Source of the DNA: Hydra vulgaris
Lineage: Eukaryota; Cnidaria; Hydrozoa; Anthoathecata; Hydridae
DNA length: 64,000 nucleotides
Direction of reading: 5' to 3'
Assembly (NCBI RefSeq): GCF_038396675.1
Contig: NC_088928.1
Coordinates: 61,447,501 to 61,511,500 of the forward strand
The position numbers and the translations under genes were made by a program. Under the pieces are notes generated by a model, which saw only the letters and a program-made list of their open reading frames with translations, was not told the DNA's origin and did not search any database. This document shows, in pieces, positions 31,423 to 51,964 of the stretch; position 1 is the first letter of the stretch; each line of letters opens with the position of its first letter.

Positions 31423-31424
31423 TA
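31338..31424. repeat. (TA)n microsatellite
   Basis: About 87 bp, starting 34 bp after the perfect palindrome. Confidence 0.95.
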
Positions 31425-32039
31425 AACCAATAACCTGTAATAATAAAGAATTCCTTTTATTTTTTCAAGATATTGAAAATGGGGCCCATAAAAAATGAAT
31501 ATATAACAAATTTGTAGACAATTAAAGAAATATAAAACAAAAACAATAATAAATAAACATTAAAAATTCCACTGTAATTTTATGTTTTGAGATTTGAAAT
31601 TATTCTGACATAAAATAGTTAGTATATAAATCAAAGCTTAATATTTTGTTAAATAATTTTGAATTTTAGTTGAATATTTTTAAATCTTCAAGGGGTTGTT
31701 AAAATATTATAAAATATGTTAAAAATTTGAGGAGAGCAATAGTTCTCCTCAAGTTTTTAACATAGGGGCTTAGATTTTGGTTTCCATCGTCTGGTTTTTA
31801 CGGAGGAGAGCGCAACATATTCAGCAAAAAATTTAGTTATAATTAAATTAATTATAATTAAAATTTTCATTGTTCTCTCCAGGCAGCCTATAGCTTAGAT
31901 AAAAATCGCCCCCGTTACATCACTGGTTGCGCTACTTTTTAGTTGTAGTACTTAGTACTTTTAAAATTAATTGACGTTGTTTTTTTATATTATTATTATT
32001 ATTCAGTGATCATTTGATCATTGTATTTACAAATACAAT
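31425..32039. other. Unassigned AT-rich sequence
   Basis: An imperfect inverted pair 'gaggagagcaatagttctcctc' lies at 31730-31751. No gene recognised. Confidence 0.4.
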
Positions 32040-33115
32040 AATCTTTTTATAATTTGATGAAGAGGTGCTACACCAGGCCCCCCTATGCTGACGAATATGG
32101 AGATACAGAAGCTACAGACAAAGCAGCAATTGTATCTATAAAGTTACTTTCTTATGTTGTTTTTGAAAGCGTTGATGGAATGAGCGTTCACTGCTTCTTG
32201 CGAAAGCGCATTCCATGGGGCAACAATTCTATTTGAAAAAAAGTTATACCGCTCCTCGCAGTTTTTTACCATCTGACGTTCTAGTTTATGGTTAAGGCCT
32301 CTTAGAATATACTTATCTTTACTTTTTGAAATTTTTTGCGGGACGACAAAACTAACAAGCTCGAGTTTACGAGTGATTTTGAATTGCTCGATAAGATCTG
32401 CTCTTTCGCGGCGTTCTTCAAGAGTTGTTAAACCGAGCCGTTGGAGTCGATCTTCATAGGTCATGCCCAACATGCATTACTTTGCATTTCTCAACGTCGA
32501 AATGCAAGAGCCAAATATGCGACCATTTCTGCTCTGTCAACGTCATCTTGGAGAGTGATGTTGTCCGACTCCTTTTTAATTATCCCTACTATTTTGCTGT
32601 CGTCGACAACAGTTTCATATGATGAGTAATACTGTCCGGCAGGTCGTTTACAAAGATTACGAATAGCAATGGGTTCAAGACCGAGCCTTGAGGCACTCCA
32701 CTAGTGACTGCTTTCCATTCATAAGTAATGCCGTTTATAACCACTCGTTGACATCGATTGCTTAGCCAAGCTGCGATCCAGTCAAAAAGAGCGCCTTGAA
32801 TACCGTACGCTCTCAGCTTATGAAGAAGGTGTTTATGTGGTACTTTGTCAAACGCCTTTGCAAAGTCTGTGTAAATGACGTCTACTGCGTGTCTGCAGTG
32901 AGTTGCTTCCGTCATGATATCCCGATTTTCTAAAAGGTTTGATACACATCCCTTACGATGAACAAAGCCATGCTGATTTGGAGAAATTAGACCATTAGCA
33001 ACGCAGTGTTCCATTATTCTTTTTTGTAAAATACTTTCCATAATTTTGCAAGGTATGGAAGTGAGCGAGACTTGCCGGTAGTTGGATGCTTTACATGGAT
33101 GTTTTACATGCTTGT
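32040..33115 (-). pseudogene. Truncated LINE reverse transcriptase
   Basis: Reading from about 33105: ASNYRQVSLTSIPCKIMESI (RT block 1-2), NQHGFVHRKGCVSNL, YTDFAKAFDKVPHKHLLHKL (block A with the catalytic Asp), GVPQGSVLNPLLFVIFVNDL (block B), then ITHHMKLL. A 1-nt loss at about 32610 breaks what would be the LFADD catalytic block: SKIVGI continues in the next frame. The thumb region continues as VDVDRAEM and ends with YEDRLQRLGLTTLEERRERADL and WNALSQEAVNAHSINAFKN to 32144, the usual C-terminus of CR1/L2-like LINEs. 5'-truncated with no endonuclease; dead. Confidence 0.88.
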
Positions 33116-33547
33116 TGGATGCTTTACGTGGATGTTTTACATGATGTGATTTAGTTTTTTGTTGTTTTTACTTGTATTACATCATCCAGCTATTTGCCTT
33201 ATTGACACCTATCTCATAATAATACTAAAAGGTGAACGTAAAAATAAAAAGATAAAAAGAATGTTTAAAATATTCTTCTATTTACAAAGTTGTCCAAGGG
33301 GCTCGTAAAGTTCAGAAATATCTGTAAAACAAAAATACGGTAAAAAAAGTAAATAAATGACAATTTCGTAATAAAACGTGAAGTAAACAAACAAACAAAA
33401 ACAAAAAAAAAACAAACGAAAAAACAAAACTTAAAATAATAAAGGGAAATTCAAATAACAATATATATTAGAAATTTTGAATTAGTCAAAATATTTACGT
33501 ATACCAGCAAACAAATTAAAATTTATTCCAGCTCGACTCTGTTAAAC
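33116..33547. other. Spacer between LINE and small minus-strand ORF
   Basis: A-rich on the + strand (AAAC-rich at 33385-33430). It contains, on the minus strand, the AATAAA (33522-33527) that could serve the ORF at 33548-33757. Confidence 0.4.
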
Positions 33548-33757
33548 CTATTGAAATAGGAGTTGTTGAAGTAATTTCGTGATGTCAGCTACTAAAACAA
33601 CATCATTTTTTATGTGAATTTTTTGCGCAATTAAATAGTTTTTATCGTTATTTTGAATATTTTTACTGTGAAAAATGGGTTGTTTTAGATAACGACCCCC
33701 TGGCCTCCACGGTGTCGTTGGCCCTGTAAGACTTAAGACTTGATGTTTTTTAGTCAT
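33548..33757 (-). CDS. Small ORF divergent from DESI2, unknown function
   Basis: 69 aa with a true ATG at 33757. Features: a Pro/Gly-rich start (SLTGPTTPWRPGGRYLKQP), a Lys/Asn-rich middle and a hydrophobic, probably helical end (DVVLVADITKLLQQLLF). No family recognised and no membrane span or signal peptide. For: a minus-strand AATAAA starts 21 nt past the stop with GT-rich sequence after it; the ORF starts about 800 bp from the DESI2 ATG in divergent orientation; local GC is above the spacer average. Against: short, and no homology known to me. It could also be the first exon of something else or chance. Confidence 0.35.
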   Translation of the reverse strand: MTKKHQVLSLTGPTTPWRPGGRYLKQPIFHSKNIQNNDKNYLIAQKIHIKNDVVLVADITKLLQQLLFQ

Positions 33758-34558
33758 GAATTATTAGATTAACCGCTCCGGGTTGGAAGTGAACGTTGGC
33801 ATTTTATTGGGTTTTTATTTCTTTTTTCTTTCAAGTTTCTGACCAATGATTTTGAAGCGTAAAACTGAATCGAGTTGACGAAAGAGATTTTTCGGAAGGA
33901 AAAATTCGTAACTCAGAATTTGTAAACAAACTCAAAAAATGGCAGATTTTGGAATTTAAAGGTATTTGTTATGTTATTGGTTTTCATACATTTTTAGATC
34001 AATATTATCTCAAATAAAGTCGTGGTTTATCAAATAATCTATCCATTTAATGTTAAAGGTATTTACTTATTTTTAATCTTATTGCTATATAACTTAACTT
34101 AAGTCCTTAAATATTTAATATGATCGATTTTTGTGTGACCTTGAGTATTAAACGTTTAAGTCTTTTATTTGGTTTGGTTTAACTTTGATCTTTAATTTAA
34201 AAATTTAATTTTTTTTTGGAAATTTAAATAATTAGTCTTTATAAAATTAGGAAAAAAGTTGATTTCCTGTTTCATTTTAAAATAACAGATTTCATAATTT
34301 ATTATAAGTATCTCATATATTATTATAAAATTTACTAAAAATATACATTATTAGGCATATTGTTTACAGATTTGATATGCTTTTATTCGACCTACTTTTC
34401 CTGAAATATTTCTAATTAATTTTAATGGATACAATTCAGGAAGATTAAATCAATTTAAAAAATTGACACATACTTAAGTAAATTTAAGTCAAAGTACATA
34501 AAAGTTGTAATAAGTTTATTATTGTATCATTTTAGAATATGTTTTCATTTATCTAAAA
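33758..34558. promoter_or_regulatory. DESI2 5' region, possible bidirectional promoter
   Basis: Less AT-rich than its neighbours at 33765-33920, with CCAAT-type boxes on both strands (minus at about 33803-33807, plus at about 33841-33845). A candidate untranslated first exon ends at the donor AAAG|GTATTTG (33960/33961). None of this is proven. Confidence 0.3.
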
Positions 34559-43042
<8,484 letters not shown>

Positions 43043-43365
43043 GTAAATATATGTCGTTTATGAGAAATATTTTATCCCTGTCATGTATGACATATTTGAT
43101 GAATTACACTGCTTTATTTAATTTAAACTTATTTAGAAAAAAAAAACGATAATAAAAAAAAAATATGAAAGAGTTTTTACGTTTTAACGTTTTTCAATTT
43201 TTTGAAAATTCATCAGGTTTTCTGCTTTTTATGTTGATAATCTTTGTTATTTTAAACTGTTTCAAAAAGGAAAATGCACCACTCTGCTATTCGACGACGT
43301 GATTTGATTCGACGACGAGAACTTTAGTATTTTACAAATTACTGATTTGTAGTTGTATATATTTC

Positions 43366-43371
43366 AATAAA
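43366..43371 (+). terminator. Candidate DESI2 polyadenylation signal
   Basis: AATAAA 324 nt after the stop codon, followed by an A-rich stretch. Confidence 0.5.
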
Positions 43372-43789
43372 AAAAGATAAAACGAAAAATATATAGTTAT
43401 TCAGTTTACTTTCAATGTATTTTTAATCATCAGATTGATTTAATCCTAATTATCATTTAATTAAATAATATCAGTTTAAATATATTTACAGTTTAAATAT
43501 AAGTAAATTATATTAAATAATATCAGTTGAATAATGTTTATTAGTTGTCTAAAATAATGTTTATTGGTTGTAAAAATGACACTTGTATCACCTTGCTAAA
43601 TATTTATTTCAGTTTCTTAATCAGCCGTCCAGATCGTGTTTGAAATCTTCATATAAACATTAACTTAATTCGGTTTTGGCATTATTATCTATGAGTATAT
43701 ATATATATACTGTAGAAAATAAAGACCTAAGAAAAAGTTCTCTAAATAAAACTCTAAAATAATTGGAGTATTGCAAATTGTTATAGTTG

Positions 43790-43885
43790 TTTTAACACTG
43801 TTGCAAATAGCATTAGCAACATTGTTGGAAATAACATTAGTAACAATGTTGCAAATAGCATAAACAACGTTGCAAAATTAATAAG
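43790..43885. repeat. ~30-bp tandem repeat, 3 copies
   Basis: TTGCAAATAGCATTAGCAAC and variants (GGAAATAACATTAGTAAC, GCAAATAGCATAAACAAC). A related 'cgcaaatagtattagcaaac' lies at 46352, next to the (TA)n there. Confidence 0.75.
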
Positions 43886-43939
43886 CAAAAATTGTATATA
43901 AAGTATTTAAAAACGAGAAAATTAGAAAGTAAGACAATT

Positions 43940-45670
43940 TATTAGTATTAAAATACGCTATAAAATTTGAAATCCAAAGAAAAAACTTAAAAAAGATATT
44001 ACATAAATTTACGAGAAAAGTATAAAGAGAATTCAAAGCAAACATGGCAATTTTTAAGGGAAATTACAAACAGTAAGAAATTGAAAGCTCTTTATCTAAA
44101 GTTATTAAAGTTGATGATAAGATATTTTATGATACAAGAATGGTAGCTAATAAAATTAATGAGTTTTTTACTTTAGTTGGACCAAATTTAGCACAAAAAA
44201 ATTTCAATCATAAACAAAACAATAAACAGATGTATTTTTCCTTTACTATCTTATCTAAATTCATTTGAATTGTATTTTGATGAACTTGATAGAGCTTTTA
44301 AAATGCCAAAGTTAAATAAGTCGGTCCTGATGGTATTCATCGAAACATTGTTATTGATTAATATGAAATCATAAAAAATATCTTTTTTAAAATATTTAAA
44401 TGTTCTATTCAAATAGTAGCTTTTTTAGATGAATTAAAAATAGCTAAAGTTTCGCCAATACTTAAAGGTGGAGATTTACTTAATGGTAGTAATTACCGTC
44501 CAATATCTGTTTTCTCAAAAATTGTAGAAAGAATTCTTTATAATTAAATTTATTTTTAATCTTTCTTAAAATAATATCCTAAACAAAAATCAATATGGAT
44601 TTAAAAAATTAATTCTACTCAACAAGCTATACTCCAAATAACTCAATATATTACATAATAATTTGAAATATCCAAAATTACTTTAGGCACTTTTATTGAT
44701 TTGTTTAAAGTCGTTGATACGATTGATCATAAACGACGCATCGTCGAAATAAAATTGTTGATGTAACATGCGGAGTTCCTCAAGGGTCTGTCCTAGGACC
44801 TCTACTATTTCTCAATTACATAAACGATCTCTATGAAGCATTTAATTTAGTGGCAATTATGTTTGCTGCCGAGACGAAATTTTTTTTATATCATTGTAAC
44901 ATAACGACACTATTTTAAAGCATGAAGATAGAATTAAATAAAATTTCTAAACGGTTTAAATTAAATAAACTATCTTTTAATATTGCAAAAACAAAATGGT
45001 CTCTTTTTCATCTATACTACAAAAAGCATCTTTTGCAGTATGGATGAAAGTGAAATGTCTGCTCTTTTTAGAGATGACATGCAAATTAAAAGAGTAACGG
45101 CTTCAAATTATTTAGGGGTCTTTATTGATGAAAATCTGACATGGAAAAGACACATTGAAAACTTATCCTCTAAAATTTCTAAAAGTATAGGAATACTATT
45201 CAAAATAAGAAGCTAAACAAACATCCTAAACAAACATTAGAACCACTTTATCGCCATCAAAACATGGTGCATTAAATTTTAACATCGTTTTTATCATGCT
45301 AAGCCTCTATTGAATGAAATAAATTTCTTAATATATATCAACTTAATATTTTTAATGTACTGTGTTTTATGTTTAAATGTAAACTCGCACATACCCGATT
45401 TCTTTTCGCAATTTATAAGCTTTAAAAGTTAAAAATGAATGCAATTTACGTAATAAAAATTTTATTTTTCGACCAGTTTTCAAAACCGATTTTGGTGAAT
45501 TTTGTATTTCATTTAGAGGAGCATTTTTATGGAACAAAGTAGTCTTAAAACTTTTTGATTTTTTTTAAAATGGAGAAATTTCAAGAAAAACTTTTTTTTA
45601 TTTAAAAAAAAATTGAAAAAAATTCTTTTCTCAATTGAAAACATTCTTATATATTTTTAACTTTGTTTTG
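43940..45670 (+). pseudogene. LINE remnant, RT and flanks
   Basis: Fragments in shifting frames: DDKIFYDTRMVANKINEFFT and LVGPNLAQK (pre-RT), NYRPISVFSKIVERIL (RT block 1), VTCGVPQGSVLGPLLFLNYI (block B), IMFAAETKFF (catalytic FADD decayed to FAAE), ISKRFKLNKLSFNIAKTKW, LGVFIDENLTWKRHIENLS (open 44983-45216), a WNKVVLKLFDFF-like block, and KLKKILFSIENILIYF at the end. It is related to the copies at 56177-57030 and 59957-61320. Many stops and small deletions; dead. Confidence 0.8.
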
Positions 45671-45871
45671 TTTAGTATTAATAGTTTTAAGAAATCTTTT
45701 ATTGTAATTTATATATACGAAATCTTTTATCTTAACTTATATATACATTTATATTCTTTACTTGGGACGCATGGATATTTTATTTTAGGTACATCTTATA
45801 TTTTATACAAACGAGCTCTTGTATCTTAAATATATTTATAAATATTTACTCTGTACATTCAAATTTTGTTA

Positions 45872-46039
45872 GAGGTTATCCACAAACCACGTCACGCAAT
45901 TTTTGACCATTTTAGACACCATTCCCCCCCCCCCTCGTTACAATATCGTAACTCTATAGTAACAAGTTCCGTATGAATCGTCCACAAAACCACTAATCCC
46001 TCTTCCCTCTATTGCGTGACTTAATTTATGGATAACACT
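45872..46039. mobile_element. MITE with ~25-bp TIRs
   Basis: The left end AGGTTATCCACAAACCACGT continues CACGCAAT; the right end, inverted, reads AGTGTTATCCATAAATTAAG then TCACGCAAT. About 168 bp, no ORF, with a C-run near 45925. 'TTATCCA...GTCACGCAAT' termini occur in known animal MITEs. Confidence 0.75.
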
Positions 46040-46195
46040 TTTATTTAGATTTGAACTTGACTGGTTTATATAACATTTTGTATAACAAATATTGCGTATT
46101 TATCAGTTATATTTACGTGATTTATACGTATAACATACGCATAAGTTTGTATTAGTATATGTTATTTATGTGTATTATTTATTTGTATGTTTACT

Positions 46196-46324
<129 letters not shown>

Positions 46325-46854
46325 TCAGCAACAGTGTTAAAGCATCAAACTGTCGCAAATAGTATTAGCAAACATGTTAAAACAGCAATGGAAAACAATT
46401 CACAATAAAATTGAAAATAGTAAATTAATTAGATCTTAGATCTAAAATTAAAAATACTAGAAAATATAATGTACAAACAAGTAACTCCACAAATTAAAAT
46501 TAAATCGCAACATTTTAACCAATACGGTTTTTTCAAAGTTCTCAATAACATTCTTTTTACGGACTTTTAATGCTTTTATGCGTAATTAAATACTTTTAAT
46601 GTACTTTGATAGGCACGAGTGCAGAAGCATGTACATCAGAAATTATACCACTACATTGGAGATCATACCATTTATTATTTAATACTTTGCATTACAATGC
46701 AACGTAAAGATTTCCTAATTTTGCTTGCGATACAGCAACTGAAATCGAAACTGTTGTTTTTTTGTTAAACTTAAAAAAAAATTTAACTTTTCAAAAATGC
46801 AAGTATAATGTAGATGTGAAAATTGTAATGATGCTTGATCTACGTTTAAAATTA

Positions 46855-47100
46855 AAGTTAGTTGAAGAAGCAAAAATACTGAAATTAAACTCAAGTTATG
46901 AATCAAAAATTGAAAATATAAAATCAACTTCTAGTTTAGTTGTCTAACTCTGCCAATATAAATGCCATTATAAGTGGTTGGGAGCATACAACTACACGTG
47001 TCCTGATAGCTATCTGGACACCTATAGTGTTAATTTTGTAATTCACAACTTGATTTCAATTTCAATATTTTTGCTTCTTTAAATCTATAGAACGTCTCTA
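46855..47100. repeat. Imperfect fold-back
   Basis: AAGAAGCAAAAATACTGAAA...CAAGTTATGAAT (46866-46905) faces ATTCACAACTTGATTTCAAT...GCTTCTT (about 47041-47079). Outer TTTAAA flanks also pair. Confidence 0.7.
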
Positions 47101-47665
47101 TAATACATTTAAAAGCGGGATTTAAAAAAGTACTATAAAATATTTTGTGCGCACTTTCTTGATCCATTAAAAGTACAACTGGAATCATAATTAAAGCCTT
47201 AAGAGACAGACTATTGCCTGAGCATGGTGGGCAAATAGTGTTATTAAATTATAATAAGACTAATTACTAAAATTATTACTACACACTAAAATAATTTCTA
47301 ATTGTAAAGTATATCACATATTTTATGTCTTTAAAGTAGATAATTAAACCTTTAAAGATAAAGTTATTGCAAAAATAGTCATATGAGGTGTAATTCGCTA
47401 CCTTAAGGGTAAAGTGTTCTAACTTAAAAAGTATAGTTTTCTCTTTGACTAAATCGACTTTTAGTCGACTTCAAAAATGTATTAATCAATTTTAGTCAAC
47501 TTTAGAAAACAAAAAAGTTGACAGTCATTTAATAATTGTTTTTTTTTAGCGAGTAACAAGTAACATCTGGTTACAAAAAACTTTGGTCTAAATCATAAAA
47601 GTCTAAATCATAATTAACTAACAGAAAGCAATATATACTTAAAGAATCAAAAGATTTAAAAAACA
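47101..47665. other. Unassigned AT-rich sequence
   Basis: Nothing supported. 'ttttagtcga/tttagtcaact' echoes near 47459-47505. Confidence 0.4.
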
Positions 47666-47669
47666 ACCT

Positions 47670-47881
47670 AATAACTTGGTTTTAGTTTAGGACCTAACCT
47701 AATAACTTGGTTTTATTTTAGGACCTAACCTAATAACTTGTTTTTTTTTTAGGACCTAACCTAATAACTTGTTTTTATTTTAGGACCTAACCTAATAACT
47801 TGTTTTTATTTTAGGACCTAACCTAATAACTTGTTTTTATTTTAGGACCTAACCTAATAACTTGGTTTTATTTTAGGACCA
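47670..47881. repeat. 31-bp minisatellite, 7 copies, at a LINE breakpoint
   Basis: Unit AATAACTTGGTTTTATTTTA followed by GGACCTAACCT. The last unit runs into TTTTAGGACC-ATTATTATTTTT, which is LINE coding sequence (LGPLLF). Confidence 0.95.
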
Positions 47882-49200
47882 TTATTATTTTTACTTTATA
47901 TAAATGACTTATATTTAGCATGAAAAATATTAAACACTATTTTGTTTGCAGATGACACTAATTTATTTTATTCTCACAAAGATATTATTGTTCTTCTTAA
48001 AATTTTTAACGAAAAATTAAATAAGATCAACGTGTGGATTAAAAGTAACCGACTTTCATTAAACGTAGATAAAACAAAGTTTATCCTAATTCATAAACCT
48101 AGTAAAGCCAATAATATTCCTGTTAAATTGCCCGATCTTTTAATCAATAACATAATAATTAGAAGGGAATTGACTATAAAATTTCTAGGAGTGCTTTTAG
48201 ATGAAAAATTGTCACGGAAATACCATATTAAAAAATAGAATGTAATAGAAAGTAAGATCTCAAAAATATTTACATGTTATATCGAACAAAACCGTTTCTT
48301 AATAATCAGTCTTTAAAAAAAATTTTTTTTTTCGTTCATACACAGCTATCTTTCTTACTGTAACGTTGCCTGGGGTAGCACTAATCACACTAAACTCAGA
48401 AAAATTTATAGCAAACAAAAACATGCTTGCGGGATAATATTTGGGGCAAACAGGAATGCACATTGCGAACCTCTCTTACGTCAGCTTGGAGCTTTAAATA
48501 TTTATAAAATTGAAAATCATCAAGTAATGTTATTTATGTTTAAAACGAAATGTGGTTTATCTTCAGTAACATTTCAATCTTACTTTAATGAAATCTCTCA
48601 TAAATTTCCTACCAAATTTTCAGTGAACAACTTTGTCATTCCCATAAACCATCTTAAATTACGCTCATACCAAATTCAATATCGGGGACCTTTTGTTGGG
48701 AAAAATTTTCTTCATATTTTTAATGAAAAACAAGACTTTGTTTCAAGCTGCACTTCGGAAAGTTTTAAGGCTAATTCAAAACGGCATTTACTTTTTTAAA
48801 AATAATTTAAAAATTTTGATTTAACAAATTATCTAATTTTTTTTTTTACTAACTGTTTTCCTTTATTGTCTAAAGTTTTTGTTGATATTTATTAATTAGC
48901 CCTAATTTCTTATTTATATTGCATTATTTTTAATAAAACTTAACGCAATTTTTTGTGATTAATAACTTTCACGACTATCTCACTTTTGTATTATTTTATT
49001 TTTTATTTTCAAATTACTCCTCTAGACGATTGTTAGCAAAAATTTATTTTATTGCTGAAGTTTTATATGTACTTATACTGTTTTATTTTATCACTTATTA
49101 GTGGTGCAAATTTTTTAAAACGTTTGAACGCAACAATATGAAGGGGCTCGGCGATAAGCCAAGTTTGTCTTCTTCTTGCTCCGGCTAGGATTTTCTATTA
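47871..49200 (+). pseudogene. 5'-truncated LINE (subfamily 2)
   Basis: Begins at the LGPLLFLLYINDL block (about 47872), then ILFADDTNLFY with the catalytic Asp pair intact (open 47942-48235), WIKSNRLSLNVDKTKFILIH and IKFLGVLLDEKLSRKYHIKK, then a stop. It resumes SFIHSYLSYCNVAWGSTNHTKLRKIYSKQKHA and, from 48527, MLFMFKTKCGLSS...QIQYRGPFVGKNF to a stop at 48799. The 3' UTR includes GGGGCTCGGCGATAAGCCAA (49141) and TTGTCTTCTTCTTGCTC (49166), shared with the minus-strand copy at 53.45 kb. Confidence 0.85.
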
Positions 49201-49654
49201 TTGTAATTTTTTTTTGTAATTTTTAACAAACCGCAAAATAAATAGGAAAAAAAAAAAAATTACCCGCATAAAATATAAATGTCTGCTTTCCCCATTATTG
49301 TATGAATATAGCTTTCTTTTTTTTTTCTCATTTTTTAATTGGCATACTATTTTACAGCACAAATCAATATAAATAAATACAATACAAGAATAAACAAATA
49401 CAATACAATACAAATTAGTTTCCAGAAACAAATCACTACTAAACTTAAACAACGAACACTCTCTAAAAAAAAGCTAAAAACTACAATAATCAAATTAAAT
49501 AACTGTAAGGAATTTTTTTTAAATTTGAATAAATAAATAAATGTAACTTAAATTTTAATACAAATCGATAAAAAAAGTAATATTAATAACTAGGTATATA
49601 TGTAACACATACATATATACCACCTATGCAACTGATTTTTTATGTGTATTACAG

Positions 49655-49724
49655 GTCTAAGAAAAAGGTACTCGATGACAAGACTGACTTAAGTCTTCTG
49701 CGAGCTTCCTATGACTACAAATAA
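49655..49724 (+). CDS. Lone terminal coding exon of an unidentified gene
   Basis: A TTTTTTATGTGTATTACAG acceptor precedes 23 codons in phase: SKKKVLDDKTDLSLLRASYD then YK and TAA. Basic start, then charged and polar. AATAAA follows at about 49800. Balanced codons and higher GC than the surroundings suggest a real exon, but upstream exons were not found between 43.4 and 49.6 kb, and the protein is not recognised. An alternative last exon of DESI2 is possible. Confidence 0.4.
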
Positions 49725-49739
49725 GTAATTCTTTTTATC

Positions 49740-51173
49740 AATCTTACACAAATTTCGTTTTTAACATATTTATACACTAACATTATTTTGAAATGTGGTA
49801 AATAAACTTATAGTAAAACTTCTAAACTCTCCTCCAAAAAATCAGCAGATTTATTTTTATTTATTGCATTTTTTATTTTAATTGGAGTAATATAGAGATA
49901 TATTTCTCGGATTATTTTTACGTACACGTTATTATATTGTTGTAATTGGTATTTATTTTATTCATGTCTCGGAGTTGTAAGCAACTACATTTTTATTTAC
50001 TTTGTATTTATGATTTAAATTTGTATATCTTTACTGCCAACCAGTGATTGGTTACTTATAATTACTTTGTAGTTGTAAAATAAACATGTATAACAATTAC
50101 CACAAGGAGAAGCTACAGCTTGAAAGCCTTAAAAATTGGAGTTTTAATAATAACTAGATGATTCGGATGGTTATGATGAAATTATGTATTAAAATGAGTA
50201 TTATTTCAATATTATAATATATACTATATAGATAGGTGTATCAATTGTTAACAACTAGCATTATAGTTAGATTTGCAAATTTTAGTTGTATAAATATCTT
50301 GGCTTTAGTACATCCCTTTGTGTACATCCCAACAAACGACTATGCAAATCTGTAATTGTAAATTTTATTGACGTTTTTGGCTTTTTCTCAAACGTGGTTG
50401 CCAGTGGTAGGATTTTTTCAAAAAGTGGTAGAAATTTTTTCAAATATTTTATTATATTTCAAGAATTTTTTTCGTTTTATTTTTTCATAAAAATTTTCTG
50501 AAAATGCTTGTATATTATAACGGTTTGATGAAAATGTTTGTATATTACGGTTTGATGAAAATGTTTGTATATTACGGTTTGTATAGTACGGTATAATGAA
50601 AAAATCATAGCAAAAGCACCTTTCAAAAGCTCAACGTGCAATTAAATAGATAAATATGTCAAATATGATTTATTTTCAAAAGCTTTTCTGACAAACTAAA
50701 AAAAAAGATTAAAAAAGGAACTCTTGCTTTAAAACAGTAGTTATGTTAAATTAAATAAAAAAGCATAAATTAATAACTAAGCTGTTAAAATGTTGTTAAC
50801 AAAATGTCGTTGATGTCGATGACAAAAATTAACTTGATAATTTACGTAATAAAAAAACTCCATCATGCATAAAATAAAATTAATAAATAAACTTGTCATC
50901 AATAAATAAACCTGTCATAGATTCAGCTCTTTACCACATAGAGACATATCTATTCGATATTTATTTGACATTGGTTTTAAAAAATGCATTCAATTTTATT
51001 AGCTTTTTTTGTCTATTTTTCTATTACAAATAACTTAAAAGATAAAAAACAACATATTTATCACTTCCATAAAAAAATATATTTGTCTCCATTATTTTGT
51101 CTCCATTATTTTGCAAAAAATAAAATGTTTGTTTTAGTGTACACATTCATAAATTTCTACTGAAAATAAATTC
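49740..51173. other. Mostly unassigned AT-rich sequence
   Basis: A ~28-bp tandem repeat, three copies of 'tttgtatattacggtttgat' with 'gaaaatg', spans 50499-50585. No gene supported. Confidence 0.45.
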
Positions 51174-51460
51174 TTATATATTTGAATCTTTTATTAATAA
51201 CTTTTTTTTATTTGATTTCTCTAAAATGTTAGGAATCTTAAAACACAAAACAAAAATAATGATCATAACAGGTATAAACATGGCAGCAATTATTGATGCA
51301 TCCCGAGTAGACACATTATTATCATTATCTTCTTCACGAAATGAAAGGGAAAAACTTGCTGTTTGGTTTAATTCTTCTGGCGGTAACACTGACGATGTTA
51401 ACAATGGTGCTTGAGAAACTGATGACAATAACACTGAAGACAATGTGCCTGTTAATAAAT
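51174..51460 (-). CDS. Candidate last exon of a single-pass membrane protein
   Basis: The minus-strand frame to the stop at 51174 reads LSSVLLSSVSQAPLLTSSVL, PPEELNQTASFSLSFREEDN, then a hydrophobic span of about 20 residues (ASIIAAMFIPVMIIIFVLCF) and a basic tail KIPNILEKSNKKKLLIKDSN. A plausible acceptor TTTATTAACAG precedes it (about 51453). There is no ATG in this frame, so it would be the 3' exon of a spliced gene lying to the right. The Ser/Thr-rich ectodomain stalk, one membrane span and lysine-rich tail describe a type I protein. Not recognised, and no close AATAAA was seen. Confidence 0.4.
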
Positions 51461-51612
51461 ATGAGTAATCGTTCAGTTAACATTTTAGTTTGTAAACTAA
51501 CATACCATTTTTCTGTAATTATTTTAAAAACGGCATTGTTTATGAGAGATAGTAAAGATAAGCAAAGCTAATATTATCGATTTTTTGGTTTAATATATAA
51601 ATACCTACTTCC

Positions 51613-51656
51613 TACCTACCTGCATACATACATACATACATACATACATACATACA

Positions 51657-51690
<34 letters not shown>

Positions 51691-51964
51691 CATACATACA
51701 TACATACATACATACATACATACATACATACATACATACATACATACATACATACATACATACATACATACATACATACATACATACATACATACATACA
51801 TACATACATACATACATACATACATACATACATACATACATACATACATACATACATACATACATACATACATACATACATACATACATACATACATACA
51901 TACATACATACATACATACATACATACATACATACATACATACATACATACATACATACATACA
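51613..51964. repeat. (TACA)n tetranucleotide microsatellite
   Basis: About 88 units with a single TATA interruption near 51685. Minus-strand Cys-Met-Tyr-Val ORFs are artefacts. Confidence 0.98.

Noticed and set aside
47670..47881. CRISPR-like or regulatory array
   Set aside because: Units are contiguous without unique spacers; a simple minisatellite in a eukaryotic genome.
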